NCBI GenBank assembly: GCA_900074885.1
Contig: FJUW01000020.1
Location: 358,003 to 401,914 of the forward strand
Direction: 5' to 3'
Source: Rhynchosporium graminicola
Taxonomy: Eukaryota > Ascomycota > Leotiomycetes > Helotiales > Ploettnerulaceae
DNA: 43,912 bases
Part shown: positions 42,415 through 43,912 of the stretch, piece after piece
Position numbering within the stretch: position 1 is the stretch's first letter
Layout: each line of letters starts with the position of its first letter
Program-made: the position numbers and the translations under genes
Notes under the pieces: generated by a model
The model's database searches: none
What the model was told of the DNA's origin: nothing
The model's input: the letters and a program-made list of their open reading frames with translations, nothing else

Positions 42415-42929
42415 ACGCGGTATTATTACGGAGTATAATCAGGAGATTATCCTTAGTAATAAATTCTAATATTAGTAATTATAATAGCTTATTATCCTCT
42501 AAGTAACTATAGTTATTTATTCTATCTTCTTAAGCTTTAATTTATTATTCTAGTTTACGCGGAGGTCTAGGTTTACTTAGGTTAATAGTATAGAAATCTC
42601 TAAGTTTATATAGAGTACTTATTAAGTCGGAAGTATTATACTAAGTTAGGTCCGGGTTATAGCTTAGCTAGCTAACTTAATACTTCAGATTACTTCTTAG
42701 GAGCTATATAGCGAGTATATCTTATAACTTCTACTCTTCTTAAGTAGCGATAACCTCCGGGGGTAAGTTTTATAACTCCTAGCCTAGTAATAAGTTATCC
42801 GGGTCCTTAAAGAGTAATTCGGGAGCGAATATATTATAAATAGAAGATCCTAGGGGTAAATCTAGCTTATAAGAGTATCTGATCTTAGCTAGGACTTAGT
42901 ATAGTTCTGCCTAGAGACTAGATAGCTTC

Positions 42930-43912
42930 TGTGACGACTAGTCAGGTTTGGAGGTCTCTCCCTATTAGTAGAAACACTTACTACTAAGCGAGATTACACG
43001 AGTAGAGTTTAGGGGCCCCTTTTCATATATATACTTCTATTCTCTCTCTATTTCTTCACTCCTTAGTTATAGATTCTCAAGTGATTCTTACTACTTTATA
43101 TTCATAGTAATATAAGGTCTTATTACTCAGGTAGTTTTAAGACCTTTCTAGAGTAAGCGTTATATTATCTATAACTCTTTTACTTACGTCTAGGAAAATA
43201 GTAAATATCTACTTATATTATACCTCTATACCTAGAGCTACTAAACGCAAGAGACTACGCTATACAGAGAAGGCTTATACTAAGTATAAACTTGAAGAAT
43301 AGAACCTAAACTGAAGTAACCTAAGTCCGATAAATTAACTACTAGTTCTCCGACTCCCTCTACTTCTTATTCTTCGGCGACTCGTAATACTCGCCGTAAC
43401 TTACCTCTCTCTATAGTAGAGAGTACTCGCGATAACGCCTTATCCGAGTTAAGCTCCCTAACTCTTACTATAATTAACAAACTCACTAAGTCGCTAAATC
43501 TCCCCGATAATACCTCTATATTAATAGTAACTATAAGTAACTTATAGGAAGACCGCGCTTATTAGCTATAAGAGGCAGAAAGGAAGCTCGCGGAGGAGAG
43601 ATAATTAAACGCTAACTTATCTACAGAACTATACTAATTACGAGACGAGTTCCTAGAACTACGCTAGTTAACTACTTAGCGCTCTACTAAGTCTATATCG
43701 TTTAATAACGTTTAATCGCGTATAATATTATTACTATTAATTAAAGAAGATAACGCTACTCTTACGCCTAATAATTATCGTCGAGAATAATCTACTAGAG
43801 GAATATTATTAATATTATACGCTACGCGTATAGAGAAGATACCGAACTTTCTAAATAAGCTCTCTAATAGAATCGACTACTCTCTAAAACTCTAGGAAGT
43901 GCAGATACGTAA
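42930..43912 (+). mobile_element. Ty3/Gypsy family A, copy 2: 5' LTR and gag start, runs out of window
   Basis: Starts TGTGACGACTAGTCAGG and is the reverse complement of 2832-3814 over all 983 bp without net indel. The gag start codon is ATA at 43228-43230 here but ATG in copy 1, a TpG-to-TpA change. The gag frame then reads PRATKRRRLRYTEKAYTKYK, and in a second frame SPTPSTSYSSATRNTRRNL, LPDNTSILIVTISNL, EAERKLAEER and RIEKIPNFLNKLSNRIDYS, the last like the start of the retrotransposon gag domain. It is inserted in Gypsy-B copy 3. Confidence 0.85.

Larger units (their letters stand above)
40691..42929 (-). mobile_element. Gypsy family B, copy 3: 3' LTR and 3' half, cut by Gypsy-A
   Basis: 40691-40958 is the 3' LTR. 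40959-42929 aligns with 13955-15925 of the full-length copy at a constant offset of 27004, so no net insertion or deletion occurred in about 2 kb. The element ends where Gypsy-A copy 2 begins inside the sequence GATAGCTTCT. Orientation is the same as the other two Gypsy-B copies. It is inserted in the coiled-coil family pseudogene to its left. Confidence 0.9.

Overview
The window is nuclear DNA of a filamentous ascomycete (Pezizomycotina). Several things point there: short introns (66-73 bp) with GT..AG borders, a HET-domain gene, fungal-type C2H2 and kinase genes, and long blocks turned into TpA-rich, CpA/TpG-poor sequence by C-to-T change on both strands. CpG survives in those blocks. That is the pattern of repeat-induced point mutation (RIP). 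Most in-frame stops in the transposons are TAG/TAA where CAG/CAA would be expected. About three quarters of the window is transposon sequence.

Layout. 1-3814 is the 5' part of a Ty3/Gypsy element (family A, minus strand). It sits inside a copy of a second Gypsy family (B, 3815-4640). 4641-6190 is unidentified mutated repeat. 6470-13630 is a gene-like island of broken genes. It holds a HET-domain pseudogene meeting tail-to-tail an OTT_1508-like nucleic-acid deaminase pseudogene, several unrecognised fragments, a hAT-like terminal hairpin and a coiled-coil family pseudogene. 13633-22225 is a full-length Gypsy-B copy (minus) with two 322-bp LTRs and a 5-bp target duplication. It also contains one N flanked by a 702-bp direct repeat, most likely an assembly join. 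22546-35209 is a TIR transposon with a perfect 6-bp target duplication (GTCCTC) and a DDE integrase-core transposase. A complete chromodomain-type Gypsy (family C, 26454-33186) and a 202-bp solo LTR (23795-23996) are nested in it, each with a perfect 5-bp target duplication.

35412-36552 is the only gene that looks intact: a three-exon, 333-residue protein-kinase-like protein with unusual catalytic motifs. 37842-38995 is a fungal C2H2 zinc-finger gene with two breaks. 39532-40690 (minus) is a second, longer pseudogene of the coiled-coil family, cut by a third Gypsy-B copy (40691-42929). Gypsy-B is cut in turn by a second family-A copy (42930 to window end), inverted relative to the first.

How it fits together: this is an accessory, TE-rich, RIP-mutated compartment in which successive insertions can be ordered. 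Gypsy-B and the TIR element entered gene sequence, Gypsy-C and the solo LTR entered the TIR element, and Gypsy-A entered Gypsy-B. The reverse-transcriptase YxDD motif is changed to YxDN in all three Gypsy families, and the TIR transposase has lost likely catalytic acidic residues, so none of the copies seen here can be autonomous. Family names rest on motifs recognised by eye; no database search was possible.
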